Both the position numbers and the translations under genes were made by a program. A stretch of DNA of 64,000 nucleotides from Plantago elongata (lineage: Eukaryota; Streptophyta; Magnoliopsida; Lamiales; Plantaginaceae): the NCBI GenBank assembly GCA_036897095.1, contig JAYMSP010000102.1, positions 1 through 64,000 on the forward strand, in the 5' to 3' direction. The notes below the pieces were generated by a model that was given only the letters and a program-made list of their open reading frames with translations, was not told the origin of the DNA and ran no database searches. This document shows, piece after piece, positions 24,580 through 39,400 of this stretch; the stretch's first letter is position 1, and the number at the start of each line of letters is the position of its first letter.

Positions 24580-25266
24580 TCAAGGTATGAAAGCAATCCT
24601 CTATGATCACTCATGAGAAACTTGACATATCAAGCTGCCTGTACTCACCTTGGTATAGAGTATAGACTAATTAGCCGATATCAATTTTTTAGGCAGAGTA
24701 TGCCCATAACTTGTGTCATTCCTTTATGTTAGTTTCATGCATATTACTTACTGTATGGCATAATAGTTTCTTGTGTTTTAAAAAGATCTTCGTAAATAAT
24801 GAAGTATTATTGATTTGGCTAGAGTGGAATGAGCTGCGTGTAACATGGACATGTCTGTAATTTGGTTTTCTTTCTCAAGAGCAGCACTAGTGAAATGCAT
24901 CGACAACTAGCCCCTTAGCTTTACTAAAAACTTTGGATTATCATTCTCCAATCTGTGAGCAAGTTTTTCTTTATACATGGTAGGAAAATCAAATTATATT
25001 CGTAAATTAGGGAGATTTGCCACACTTTGGTGGGAGGAGATATGATTTTCCTTTATATTGGGAAAATCGTGACTTTTGCAATAATTTGACTAAATCCATA
25101 CAACAAGAACTTCAGAAGGTGGTTTATATAGTTATATTGTTGCTTCTTTCATTTAAAGCTGGAAAGCCGAAAACACCTTTTCCGTTACAAAATACAAATA
25201 CACAAGGAAGAAAGTAGGCAAAGTTTAAGTGTTAAAAGTTCTGTTTTGATATCTAAATATCAGTCA
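24580..25266. other. 3' UTR and spacer
   Basis: Contains the 3' UTR of the unknown-protein gene and AT-rich sequence. I see no further gene. Confidence 0.5.
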
Positions 25267-25282
25267 GTTACATGGGTGTGAA

Positions 25283-25377
25283 GACAATGAAGTGCAGCTC
25301 AGTTGGTAAGACGCTTCACCTCCAACCAATAGGTCGGGGGTTCGAGTCACCTTTAGCCGTTTCAAAAAAAAAAAAAT
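25283..25377 (+). mobile_element. tRNA-derived SINE with 16 bp target-site duplication
   Basis: A 95 bp element with an A box (CAGCTCAGTTGG), a B box (GGTTCGAGTC) and an A-rich 3' tail. It is flanked by perfect copies of GTTACATGGGTGTGAA at 25267-25282 and 25378-25393. The head resembles a tRNA but no acceptor stem closes, so it is a short SINE, not a tRNA gene. The perfect duplication suggests a fairly recent insertion. Confidence 0.88.
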
Positions 25378-25393
25378 GTTACATGGGTGTGAA

Positions 25394-26216
25394 ACTCAGC
25401 TGGAACTTATGTTGATGAACCACAATACTCATGTACTTTGAATTCCTGTTCTGAACACAGAATCGTGCTTTTCATGCAATTTAAAATCAACCCTGCTTTA
25501 TTTGTTGAAAGTAAAATGCATATTCATGGTGCAGAGCAGAAGTCAGGAATGAAATGTTTGCTTGTGGAATGCTTGGAAATATTCTTGATGATGATGTCCG
25601 CTATATTTATACGAAAACAGATTGCAATTGGTGAGCTAGGAGTCTCGGGTCTCAGTATTGTTGATATACATGCAAGGCAGCTAAAAGTCACCATCTATAC
25701 AATGCCTTCTTTTTTGTGTTCATTTTGCCGTGGATAGACATAAACTTTCTTCTTTGAGTGTTTAGATAGATGCTGAAGAAACTGTGGTTTCACAAAATTT
25801 ACTGGTCCCTTGTGATTTACTCGTTGCTGCTATCAACTTCATTTTTTCTAGTAATTGTTTATTGATGGAATCCATTGCCTTTTTTTTATTTTCATCCAAA
25901 TTCTTGTGTGAATAGTAGTTGATGACTTGATGCATGAGATTTGAAATTGCATAAAGTAAGTTTATGATCAACTTTATTGTCTTGTAAGTTGTAATTGAGT
26001 GTATCTGTATATGAAAATAAATAAAAGGGAGAAAAAAATCTTTATTGTCTTCACACAAATCCACTCTTTACATTAACCACAATCTTGAATTAACCAAGCC
26101 ACACTGTTTACATAAGGAAAAGAAAATTGATAGAATGTAAAAGTTGAAAGAATACATAAATAACAAATCACACAATAAATGTAACATGTTGATTAGCAGA
26201 GCTGATTATCACTTTA
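25394..26216. other. Intergenic spacer
   Basis: No recognisable gene. A 99-codon open frame at 25438-25737 shows no domain, signal or codon bias that would support it. The right part is the 3' flank of the AWPM-19-like gene. Confidence 0.5.
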
Positions 26217-27120
26217 TCATGCTCTTCTCCTTGATGAAGCTCCATGAATGGCAGCTAGATATATCAATTGAGTCACACACAATATGATTATGAAAGCCTC
26301 CATTGTCCTCTGCAGAAAGAAGATGTTACCTCAGTACTAAAGTTATTCTTTTACATGTTATGCACATCTGCTGCGTTATTCACTGAGAAACGAAAAACTG
26401 TAACTCACCAGACGGGCATTTCTATAGTATAGTTCAATCTCTTTCCATGCCAACCTGTGAAAATGAACAATGAAGAGAAGACATTAGTAGAGAAAGGTTA
26501 AGATGACAGTAAGTTGCCTTCTGATATGTAATTTTGCAGTGCATGGTTTTGTGTTAAGTCTCTGGGTATATTCCCTTGAAAGGCCTTAAGAAGAGATAAA
26601 TTGCTGTTGTAGAAAGGCATGTTCTGAGTGAGTTACCCCATGGCGAGAAGTGTGAGAGTCCAGGCAATACTGGCAGCAGATGCAGCACCAGGCAAACTAT
26701 CGGCATCCCAATAACGAACATGGTTTAATCCAGCAATGACTGATGCAACCCCAACCACACCAGCTATCATAGCGAACACCACGAAGAATCCAGTGGCAGC
26801 ATTTCCCATCGGGAAGTATATCGGTGAGAAATGTGCTGGCAACTGGAATCCTGAACCTGTTATTTAATTGCACCGTTAGTTCACATTGAATTTTCAATGA
26901 CCAACATCTTGAACCCTAAGGTTACTATCAGACAGAGTTTAAAGCAATTTGCGTAAATGTTTAGGTGGTTTACAAGAGATAAGCCTTGCGTACCGATGAT
27001 GAAGCCTTGATCAATAGCTACATTAATAGCCCAGCCACCAATGCCCAAAACAATAGCATACATGCAAAAGTTGAGGATCAACAACAGAGATGCAACAGAT
27101 TTCATCTGCTCTCCAGCCAT
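26217..27120 (-). CDS. AWPM-19-like membrane protein
   Basis: Exons 27120-26994, 26850-26637, 26454-26409 and 26309-26217 give 159 residues, typical of the plant AWPM-19 family, plasma-membrane proteins first noted as ABA-induced in wheat and linked in some members to ABA or stress responses. Four hydrophobic helices are visible: about 9-31, 62-84, 97-115 and 131-152. The family blocks ATGFFVVFAMIAGVVGVAS, SIAWTLTLLAMGLAWKEI and LRTMEAFIIILCVTQLIYL are all present. The start at 27120 (MAGEQMKS) is chosen because it places the first helix near the N-terminus; an in-frame ATG eight codons upstream is less likely. A TATAAAAA box lies about 95 bp upstream on the minus strand. Confidence 0.9.
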
Positions 27121-27211
27121 TTCTTGAAAAGTTACAAAAAACAACTATGTCTAGCAACAGGTTATGTTTTTAAAGTAGTTACTTGAATGTATTTTGAACA
27201 AGGGTGGAGGG

Positions 27212-27220
27212 GTTTTTATA
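27212..27220 (-). promoter_or_regulatory. TATA box of the AWPM-19-like gene
   Basis: The minus strand reads TATAAAAAC here, about 95 bp before the ATG at 27120, followed by a C-rich leader. This is a plausible core promoter. Confidence 0.45.
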
Positions 27221-28052
27221 CACTTACATGTGTGACATGTGAGTAAGGAAATTTTGGTTCTTTTCTTGTAAGGCTGCAATTGTCTAAAGTTTCTGTTGGT
27301 TGTAAAGATGAAGAAGCATGCTTTGTGTTCAAGGCAGGAAATTGAATTCTCATACACTTATGCTTGCTCATCAATAAGGGTATTAACAACTTTTGTTTTC
27401 AATAACTTCTAGTAGGGTATGTTGTTCTTTTCTTGGTTCGGCTTAGTTCTGTTTGGATCAATCAAGAATAATTTAAGGAAAATCCTTATCTCTAGTGTCT
27501 CAAATGATTCCTCTAGGTTAATAATTTCGAAAAATAAAAATGTCATAGTTGAATACTCTTATGTGACGTTTTTAAATTAAACACGGTACTCTTTAAAATA
27601 CTAAATTCAGATATTTCTAATAATTCCCACCTATATGAAGGTAACTTTGTAGATTTCCAACGTCATAAAAAGATACTAATTCACACGGAAGAAAACAAGC
27701 TTGTATTGCTTGTCTGATAACAACGAAAATATAAAAATCGAGTTAAAAGAACATCTTAATTTTACTTAACTGGAAATCTTAACTATATAAAAATACTTCT
27801 CAATGTGTCGATAAACCATGCGTGAAGTGGAAAGGGGGAGTGAAACATGAACTAAACCGACTATTAGAGTTACACTTGGCAGACTTTCAGCTTTCCAAAC
27901 AATACCTGATGGTAATTGCTAACCAAAGTTTACTGAAGAGTAAAGGCTAGTTGATCGATCCAAAGTTTACCCTGGTTAGATATGTACTAATTCTCAAAGT
28001 AAAAATATCTTCATGGTTTCATTGGCCATTAAACCACAGCCTTACAAATTAA

Positions 28053-28271
28053 TCCTTCCGTTCCGTTTATAACGAAACATTTTTCACATACACATTTTTT
28101 AAAAATATATATAATATATAGTTAAGAATGAGTTTGAGATGGAAAAGTACACGTGAATATATGATTGAAAATAAATTGTATTTTACAATTATATTTATAT
28201 AAATGAAAAATACTTCATTTTAGTATAATGTCCAAATCAAAAGATTATTTCATTTTTAATGGGACGGAGGG
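28053..28271. mobile_element. Stowaway-like MITE
   Basis: About 219 bp. The left end CCTTCCGTTCCGTTTATAAC and the right end (reverse complement CCCTCCGTCCCATTAAAAAT) form terminal inverted repeats of the CTCCGTCCC type, with a stop-filled AT-rich interior. Confidence 0.7.
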
Positions 28272-28942
28272 TTTACAATGCAAATGTGTCAGCGCTAGGC
28301 ATCCTTAGAACCAAATGTAGAAAGGTCTGCGTTGTTCTAGAATATAATGTGTTAAAAGAAAGGAAATCGATAATGTAATGGGACATACACAAATAAACGG
28401 CATGCAAATACTTCAATTGTGTGACCCAATTACAAGAATCAGGAAAACAATTTGCAAACGGAACAAAAAATTTGAGGTTATTTCAGACTACAGTTTTCAA
28501 CTCTTGACCAGAATCAAACTGGAAGTAGAACACAATGAAAACACTCTTTCTAGAGAGAAATGGTATATAGTATAAGCCAGCAAAAAACAATCCTGTTAAA
28601 CCAGTACGACTATATAGTATGTGCTTGATAAACACCGAACATAAAAGTTAACAGAGATACTATATGTTCACCGAATATATTTCCTGGAGAAACAATTTAA
28701 GATAGAGATTGAGAAGAGATAATTTTACGAGATTTTGATCTGGAGGGTGCGTATTTTGAAATTCAACAACCGGAAACATAAATATAAAACTAAATCCAGT
28801 AAGTATACTGATTAAAATACATAATGTCAAAATTCAAGAACAAGTCAGATCCACCTCACTGAATGTAGCAAATCTAGCACATAAATAAATGCAGGATAAT
28901 AGAAAAACTGATAATTCTAGATTTCCCAGGAGATCCTCATCT

Positions 28943-30939
<1,997 letters not shown>

Positions 30940-31151
30940 TGATGCTACTTACCTTCTGCAAATCAGAGAGAGAGAGAGAGATGTAAACGAGATTAGAAGG
31001 AGAAAGAATACATAGATCTATGTATACGAAATGGGGAATAAGGAGGAACAAAATGATATCAAGGGTTTTTGCTTACCGGAATGAATTAGGGGTGGAGGCT
31101 GGAGAAGAGTGAGGCAAGGAGGAAGAGTTGATTTTATACCGAGGTCGAGAT

Positions 31152-31162
31152 GCTAGGGTTTT
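31152..31162 (-). promoter_or_regulatory. Telo-box upstream of eL32
   Basis: The plus strand GCTAGGGTTTT reads AAAACCCTAGC on the gene strand. Telo-boxes near the start site are a known feature of plant ribosomal protein and other translation genes. Confidence 0.65.
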
Positions 31163-34100
31163 CAATTCAGGTCTACTGGACCAGGTGGGCCGTCATGTAG
31201 ACGAAAATTCTTTTCTTTTTTACGATTCATATTATTAGATTGACATTGTATATTTATACTGACAATTAAAGTTTTAACTTAAACCGATATATAATATCCA
31301 ACAATTTTGTATAGTGGTTTATTTAAACCGAACGAACGAAAGCTTGTATGTTTGTGTTCGTCATACATCACATCTATTTATTCATGTTCAGTTCATTGTT
31401 CGTGTTCGACAGCAAAAGAAAACCCTTAACATAAACAAAAATATTAAAAAGTAAAGGAAAACCATTTTGCAAGTCAACATAATCCCATAAGTTTAGGTAC
31501 GCAGTGCACAAAATAAATTAGATGTGAATTTTATAATTAATGTGCATTATCACTACTTACTACTTTATCTAGAATAAAATATATTTATTATAAATATAAT
31601 TTGTTCACGAACAGTTTATGAACTACAGAATAATAAATTTTATCTTCGTACTCGTTTATTAACTTACATGTTCACGAACAATTTAGATAGATTGAACTCG
31701 AATTGAAACATTGACTGAATTTTTTCGTAAATTTTTATAAACATTCGTTTCGCTTACACACCTATAGCTTATCGATTGAATGGATTATTCAATAGTTTTG
31801 TTAAACCTTTTGATCTAACATTTTTAAAGTAACTTCTTTTACTCACATTCAACTCCGCTAACTATTTATCATTATCTTTATATCATACTACCTTCCCATT
31901 GCATTTTCAATCATATTAACAATTTAAAATCTATTAAATAACATTAATAAAAGTTAAACACAACACTTCTTTTTTACACACATTTCCGTTGTATATATTC
32001 AACTCCAGATTAATGACTATTATGAATTCGTCCAACATTAACAAAGGCCTAATTTAAAAATTACATCTACATCCAACAACTTTTTCGCTTATATTATCTT
32101 CTCTTCATAATTCAAAAAGTATATTAATATTAATTATTATAAAATTAGCCCATAGAACTTACTAATTCTTGTAAATTGATACCCAAAAGTTTTACGTATT
32201 AGCATTTCAACCCTTCTTTCCCACTACCATCTTCCACACCACACCACCATCTCTAACCACCAATTTCCACCACCTCCATCTTCTTCCTCCGTACATTTTC
32301 TCAAAAAAGACATCAATAAGTTGTCTTATTCCAACTACAGATTGAGTAATCAACTTTGCAAGATTATATGCGAGTACTACAATTTACCAACTTCAAGTTG
32401 GAAGATCATTTCAACCATCCACTACTCACAATGTATGACAAGTTTATTTTGAGATAAAATAATTATCTCAATTGAATATTTCTTGTGTCGCTAGAAATTA
32501 TAGTATCACATATATACTTCTTTCAACTTCAGGTTGAAGAATATCTGATATGTTTATGTGCTTGGTGACATTACCATGACGTCATACATCATATTTTATT
32601 GAGTAATATTTCATTCAATTATAATAAGTCATCTAAGTCTTTGAACCTTTACGAGATTACAAATTTCGTGTCATAGTAATGTGACCAAGAGAGTATAACC
32701 GGTAAAGAATTAGTATCAAAAGTCATCTTCCAATGTCTTGAACTTGAGGTATAAAATAGCGTATTTGATCCATATATTGATGGATTTATCATGGTCCATC
32801 ATATGTTTGCGGACATATATTTTAGCAACCAACAATTGTTGTACCACTTCGGGTGGCTATACTATAAAATATAAGATCAAGGGATCTTTGATAGTAAGGT
32901 ATACATCTTTTGAGCTTTGAGCTTTCATCAATGATGAAGAAGAAATAAATCACATTTGCTTTATTTTTGCTTTATACTTGTCGTATATTCACTTTAGGAA
33001 ATATTATCAACCGTTTCAATGCTATAAAGTATTGTAAAATATGAATGAATAATTTAATAAAATAAATAAAATTTACCTTCACCAATGACGAGACTATTAT
33101 TTTGATTCTTATCCGCAAAAATGATATGATATGTTGATCGCAGATTCGCGATGTCTCATAGATCAAAACGACGATATCTCCAGCGAAGGTCAAGACAAAG
33201 GTGTCGTTAATATGCTGACAAAATTTGGGAACGATCCAATGACTAACGAATCTGGAGTCAATTTTACAAAAGGGTTGCACTGTGCAGAAAATCTATGCGA
33301 AATTGACCTTTTCCCTTCTCAGTTTATTCTTGGTCGTCCAATTTGATATGTATGTGGACATATATATTTTAACAAGGAAATCATCAATTGTTAGCCACCT
33401 CTGGTGGTTTTCAAAATTTTAAATTTTTTTGGGTCAAATATTCAAGTGAATGATAATTTGACATTCACTTCTTTCTCAATTATCACAACCTTCAAGAATT
33501 TTTATCTCATATTCACCTCAAGAAATTATTTTGTAATTATCCCGTCAACAAATTTTCAAGAACATGTGTGAATATCATCCACCACTAACCAAAAATTCAA
33601 AGTGGTTAGATAATATAATATAGTGAGAAAAGAAAATTTATTAGTGTAAATAAATAAGTAAATTTTATTTTCACCAAACAATTTTCTCATCACTTTAATA
33701 ATATATAACTCGATTAATAGAAATTTAAGATTGATCAATACTCACATGAGTACATAAAAATTATCAAATATAAAATAAAGTAAAGTTAGGTAAGTCATTG
33801 TGAACCGATACAAATAGAATAAATTTTAATTTATAAAAAGTAATGGAATGTTGAGGATAAAACTCCCTGCAAATCATGTCACCATTAATCATGTCATTAG
33901 GAGGAACTCGTTAGGAGGAACTGTGAATGATTTCTCATTTTCACGTGTTCCGTCAGCAGGTCCTGTACCCCCCTCCACCAATTGTAGGGATGCCACTAAT
34001 CTAATGCTGCCAAACATGATAAGAATAGGAATGCCATATAAGAGGATGATGATCAACATGGCCCGCTGTTTTTTTTTTTTTTTTTAGCATGTGCAATGGA

Positions 34101-34585
34101 AATATATATTGGTTGTATGATTTTGAATATAGATTGGTTAAGCACTATCGTGCAGATAATGCGTTAGAAATTATATAAATATTATAATAAAAAAAAAAAT
34201 TAATAAGAATAAAGAGTAAAATAATATTTTATTATTCTTGATACAAGTGTGTCATATATAGCCATACATTATTTATAAGTAACAGTATGAGATAATTTAA
34301 TCTAATTATAAATGATAATATTAGTGGGGCGGTAGAAATTACATGAGTTATAATGAAATATTATATTTGACCCACAGTGAATAAAAAATAGTAGAGGAGG
34401 TTAATGGACATCTATTATCATATGATTTCACAACTTCTATATTTTAGTTTGGGTACAGTAAGTTAAGTCAAAATTTTGGGGGCCTTAATTAGTCAAATGC
34501 CTACATCGTATGCGATATGTCTCTGGCTAGCTATATTCCAGGTTACTACTTCCTGATGTCTTTTATGATTATGATCATGATGCAG
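31163..34585. other. Gene-poor AT-rich spacer
   Basis: No supported gene. The part at 31320-31770 has scattered GTTCG/GTTCACGAAC motifs in both orientations, like decayed transposon sequence. 32210-32290 is a CT-rich tract. One open frame at 33848-34087 contains a peptide-like motif discussed in the findings but lacks a signal peptide. Confidence 0.5.
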
Positions 34586-35915
34586 ATGCAAAGCGATTGA
34601 TAGGCCGACGTTTCAGTGACTCAGTCATCCAAAGTGACATCAGTCTTTGGCCATTCAAGGTAGTTGCTGGGCCTGTTGATGAGAAGCCGATGATAGTTGC
34701 AACTTACAAAGGCAAGGAGAAACAATTTTCAGCTGAGGAAATTTCTTCCATGGTTCTGATGAAGATGAAGGAGACAGCTGAGGCGTATCTTGGAACTGTT
34801 GTTAAAAACGCTGTTGTAACTGTTCCGCAGTTGAAATTGATTCCTTACATGATGATTTTTGCATTGAGACGGCTAAGAACGGCATGTGAGAGGGCAAAGA
34901 GGGTACTCTCGTCCACTACTCAAACCGCAGTTGAAATTGATTCCTTACATGATGATTTTTGCTCTACCGGCCATTACAAGAGCAAAATTCTCATCACCTA
35001 ACAAGGATCTGTTCAAAAAGTGTTTGGAACTGGTTGAGAAATGTTTGGGCGATGCTAAAATTAGTAAGCGCAATGTGCATGAGGTTGTTCTTGTTGGTGG
35101 ATCAAGTAGGATTCCTACTGTCCAACAATTATTGTAGGATTTCTTCGACGGAAAAGAGCTTGTCAAGAGCATTAACCCTGATGAAGCTATTGCTTATGGT
35201 GCTTCTGTCCAAGCAGCAATCTTGAGTGGTCAAGGCAATGAGAAAGTACAGAGAGTAGTTCTTATGGACGTTGCTCCATTGTCCCTTGGTGTTGAAGTTC
35301 TTCCACAAACGATGTATAGTTCCACGAAATACAACGATCCCTACAAGAAAGGAGACAGTTTTGATCACTACCTTTGATAATCAGACATGTATGTGCATCA
35401 TGGTTTATGAAGGTGAAAGAGCAAGAAGCATAGATAACAATTTACTTGGTTCATTTGAGTTAACTAGGATCCCTATTGCTCCAAGGGGAGTTTCTAAAGT
35501 GAGAGTGTGTTTCAACATTGATGTGAATGACATCTTCATTGTCTCTGCTGAGGATCTGACAAAGAGGAATACAAACAAAATCATAATCACCAATGATAAC
35601 AGTAGGTTGTCAAAAGGAGAAATTGACAGGATGGTCATAGATGCTGAGAAGTACAAAAGGGAGGATGAGGAGTTCATGAAAATAGTGAAGGCTAGGAATT
35701 CTTTGAAGACTTTTGCTTATAACATGAGAGATACAATTACATATGATCAGAATAATGCTTCTAAGTTTCAGGATGACGAAAATACAATCCTCATGAACGT
35801 GTTTGAGTCAACTAACGAATGGCTGAACGAGAATCAACATGTTGGGGCTGAAGTATATCAGGAGAAGATGAAAGAGGTCGAGCGTATTTGGAACACGTAT
35901 GTTGCCAGGACTTGA
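34586..35915 (+). pseudogene. HSC70 (cytosolic HSP70) pseudogene
   Basis: A damaged copy of a cytosolic HSP70 gene. It starts exactly at the conserved intron acceptor of plant HSC70 genes (GATGCAG|ATGCAAAG, then [12 protein letters not shown]) and no exon 1 is found upstream. The N-terminal ATPase part runs to VKNAVVTVP. About 120 residues of the normal protein are then missing, followed by [12 protein letters not shown] and, after a 100 bp duplication, [29 protein letters not shown] ends at a stop (35135-35137). [21 protein letters not shown] follows in the same frame, and the substrate-binding domain continues in another frame from about 35371 (YEGERAR, NDNSRLSKGEIDRM) to the stop at 35915. 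The C-terminal EEVD tail is absent. It is almost certainly non-functional as a chaperone. Confidence 0.93.
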
Positions 35916-36485
35916 GGTTTGTGGAGCAATGGTGGAAGATGGTAATTCGGCTCTGGGTAGTGCTTGAATTTGGTATTTATGTTCTGGGTAGTGTGCTTTA
36001 TATTGTCTTTTGGTAATTAGTTAACAGTTTAAGATTTTGTACTCGTCATTATCCCAATCATCTTTTGCATATTACAGACTTGCGGTTTTAGTGTGCTTAT
36101 GATGCTTGTTTGTAGTGTTTTATTAATGATTCAACTTCGTTTATATTGTTATGAAAAACAATCGGTATACATTCATATGAACATTCAACCAATGAGACAT
36201 GCCATGCTTATTCAAGTTCCAATTCAGCCCATTTTATGGCGAACTAGAAGAATTAGACTATGAAACACGCAACACAATGACCGTCAGAGACCGCATAATA
36301 CACTTAAGACTTTCAATTCAGAACGAGCAACAACCCAGATGCTCTTCACAATGCCACAACTCAAAAGTATATACAACTCGCACAGCCAATAATAGTACAA
36401 AAAACCATAATTGCAAATCCACAGTAACAATGAAACAACACACCTACTACAGAGGAGGTACTGAAAACTAAGCTGCCTCCCCCTT
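35916..36485. other. Convergent 3' flank between HSC70 pseudogene and Tweety-like gene
   Basis: Contains the old 3' UTR of the pseudogene and the 3' UTR of the Tweety-like gene. No gene is seen. Confidence 0.5.
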
Positions 36486-39400
36486 TTAACCATGCCTACC
36501 ACCCTCTAAACCAGGCTTGTCTCCTTCGAATCCATTACTACCTCCCGGCGTGTGCTCTTTCGTATAGACACGGTGCTTCCTCTCTCTTCCATATATCACC
36601 CAGAATACTAGAGAGAGCAGTACTGCACTAGCAACCATTAACAAGCCCATATAAATCCACTGGCTGTACTTCCGCAGCCCAGGACAATACCTCGTTTCTA
36701 TATCTGTGAATGTTTGTCTCACAAAAGTACAATCTTGCAGTTCAACAAGGAATGGCCCGTAGTGATACAGGCCAAAGCTAACATTCACACCAGCCGTCAT
36801 TTGACCATAAATAGACGGAGTTAGACGTCCTGTTGTTGTGCATACTCCACTTGGTGATGCTTGACATACATATCCACTCCAAACCTGTATCATGGTTCAT
36901 GGGGAACTAGAAGATTAGTAAGGTTGTGGATTGAATCTGATTGTTAGTTGTGTAATAGCTCATCAGGCCAAAATGTGGAGTAAATTACAGAATCTATCTC
37001 TCAGCATATTTGAAAAACCAAAAGTCTGGAAGAACTTCACGGATACCTGTGTGGCATTGTTTAGGTCAACTTCGCCAGGTGAACAAGCTCGATCAGTAAG
37101 GTCGGGGTTAAATGGATTGCAGAGGCTTGGCACAAGGGGACCTGATTGATTGAAGTAGAGTGGCACGATGCTTGGTGCAAAATTGATGTTAGAGATATTA
37201 CTGATGACTGTATTCATCAAATTCACTAATTGGGATGTTGCTTCCTTGCTTCTTGTCAAGGTTTCTTGTGCAGTGGCATTATCAACACAAGGTAAGATAT
37301 CGTCGAGAGCTGTATGGGCAGTAGGATTTTGGACCCACTGATCCATAGCTACACAGGTATCTCCAGTCACACTATATTAAAACATGAAATTCAATTAATC
37401 TCCTAATCAATTTTTTAGTAGAGTGATGTCAAGAAGCAAACTAATAATGAAATCTCCTAAGCAAATCATATCAGAAAACCTCCAGACATTGTTCCCAAAA
37501 ACCTCCTTTCGGAATTGGAACAGTTTAAGGAGCAAAATAAATAATTAAGCAGAAAGAAAAAGAATCCAAATAATTGTTTGGTCATATACGTGGTAACACA
37601 ACAGCTGAACATACTTGTGAAGGAGGAGAAAAATGCCACAGAGTATGAATGTTCCAGTAACAAGAATCCATCCAGTAATCACCAAGCTGCAACAAGTAGA
37701 ACTAATTCAGGCTCATGAAAACATTTGCAGATCAAGTTTAGGTTATGTGTCCATGTGTGTGTTTGTGTGCGGTATGTATAGTAGTATTACATGTGTGTTT
37801 TCGAGTGTGCGAGGGGAAAGAGAGAGAGAAAGACAGTATGTAGCATTTGTAAGAAAATAGTGGTCTTACATGTAAACTAGAAACTGCATGCCAAACATGG
37901 AGAAAACTGAAAGTAAAAATCTCCAAGTCAGTTCAGAAAGGTCAAAAATGGCAAGAACAAGTTCAAAATCCTTAGTACTTCATACTGTATAACTTAAGAT
38001 ATCAGAAGAAGGCATACCGAATCCAAGGAATGTTAAAAGGAGCATAGCAGCAGAGAGCACAATAAGAGCCACTCTCCTGCAAGAAACCAAAAAAGTCAGC
38101 AATTTTATTTCTGCCGAATTAACGAACTGGAAAATCTGAATTCAAATAATAAGTTACATACACTGATCTAATCAGATCTTTTATCTTTTCTGAATTATCT
38201 TGAGTTTTACTGGAAAGCGTTCCGGCAGCAGAGCTTATCTTGGCCTGAATATCATCAATATCTGCTTGTACATTTTGACCCATAGGAATTTGATCAATAT
38301 TGGTTTGCTTGGCTGCAGCAAGATATCCAGATACATTCCTAAGATTCTCGGAAGTGAGATCAGCCTGGCTAACAACATATTCCAAAGTGTTTATAGTACT
38401 GCTATTGAATTTTCCCTGGCCGATGTATAGGACAATGCATCCAATGCTGAGGAGGTAAGAATTAAACATCAGTTAATAAATAAATTCAGTAACCACATGG
38501 GGTTGGGGGGAGGGGGAGCGAGCGTACATCGAGGCAATAGTGAAGAGTATGAGAAGTATCAGGGAGAGTGCATAAGCTGTTCGAGAATAGCCATAGGGCG
38601 CCTTTCGACAGCAACAGTGTCGGAGACAGATGATAACCAAGCAGAGCGCGAAGAAGACAAACCATATTGCCGCAACAAGAAAGAAAGGAGCAGCTGTGTA
38701 ACCAACGGACTGCAATAAACATCAATGTACGAGGATGAGAGATGAGGGGTATAAAGAATCATCTGACAATCAGCAGCTCAACGTTAGACGTCCAGTATGT
38801 TTGGACATATACTGAATTATGTACATGTATGACCACCACTCATAAAGTATAAGAACAGTTATGAACATAATTGATGCGGGCAAATGGTAGTTACATCCAC
38901 AGAGAAAACACACTGAATATAAATGCAAGGATGTACCAGTGAGAATTTGCAGAATTGCATTACACAAACAAGTAGTGAAATTTTTTTGTCATAATAACTT
39001 TCTGCATCTAACTGCACAATCTCCTGTCAAACACTGGGAAGGTGCACATATTCACAACAATATGCTGGACTGGAGACATTAAACAGCAGAAGACAATTTT
39101 GCCTTTTCCACATCGCTGGAATTAAAATGAAGCTTAGGTAATCACGATTCATGACATCAAGATTGCAACACCATAGAGTTTATGTTTGACACTAAATGTC
39201 CTGCAGCCTGCAGGACTTGAAAATCAACTCCTAAATGGCATACCTCCAAAGCCTTAATGCCAAATCAGAGTATCAAAAAAAGGTAAGACATGCATGCATC
39301 ATACCAGTGACAATACACAATATATAAGAAAAGAAGTGTTTAAATAAGTACCGGGAAAGAATTTAGCAATGCTTTTAACAAATCAAGAAGAAGAAAACAT

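Noticed and set aside
25283-25345. tRNA gene
   Set aside because: A and B boxes are present but no acceptor stem forms, and the A tail plus flanking duplication show a SINE.
34597-35001. Short HSP70-like gene of 134 codons
   Set aside because: The latter part is read in a shifted frame after a duplication; it is part of a pseudogene.
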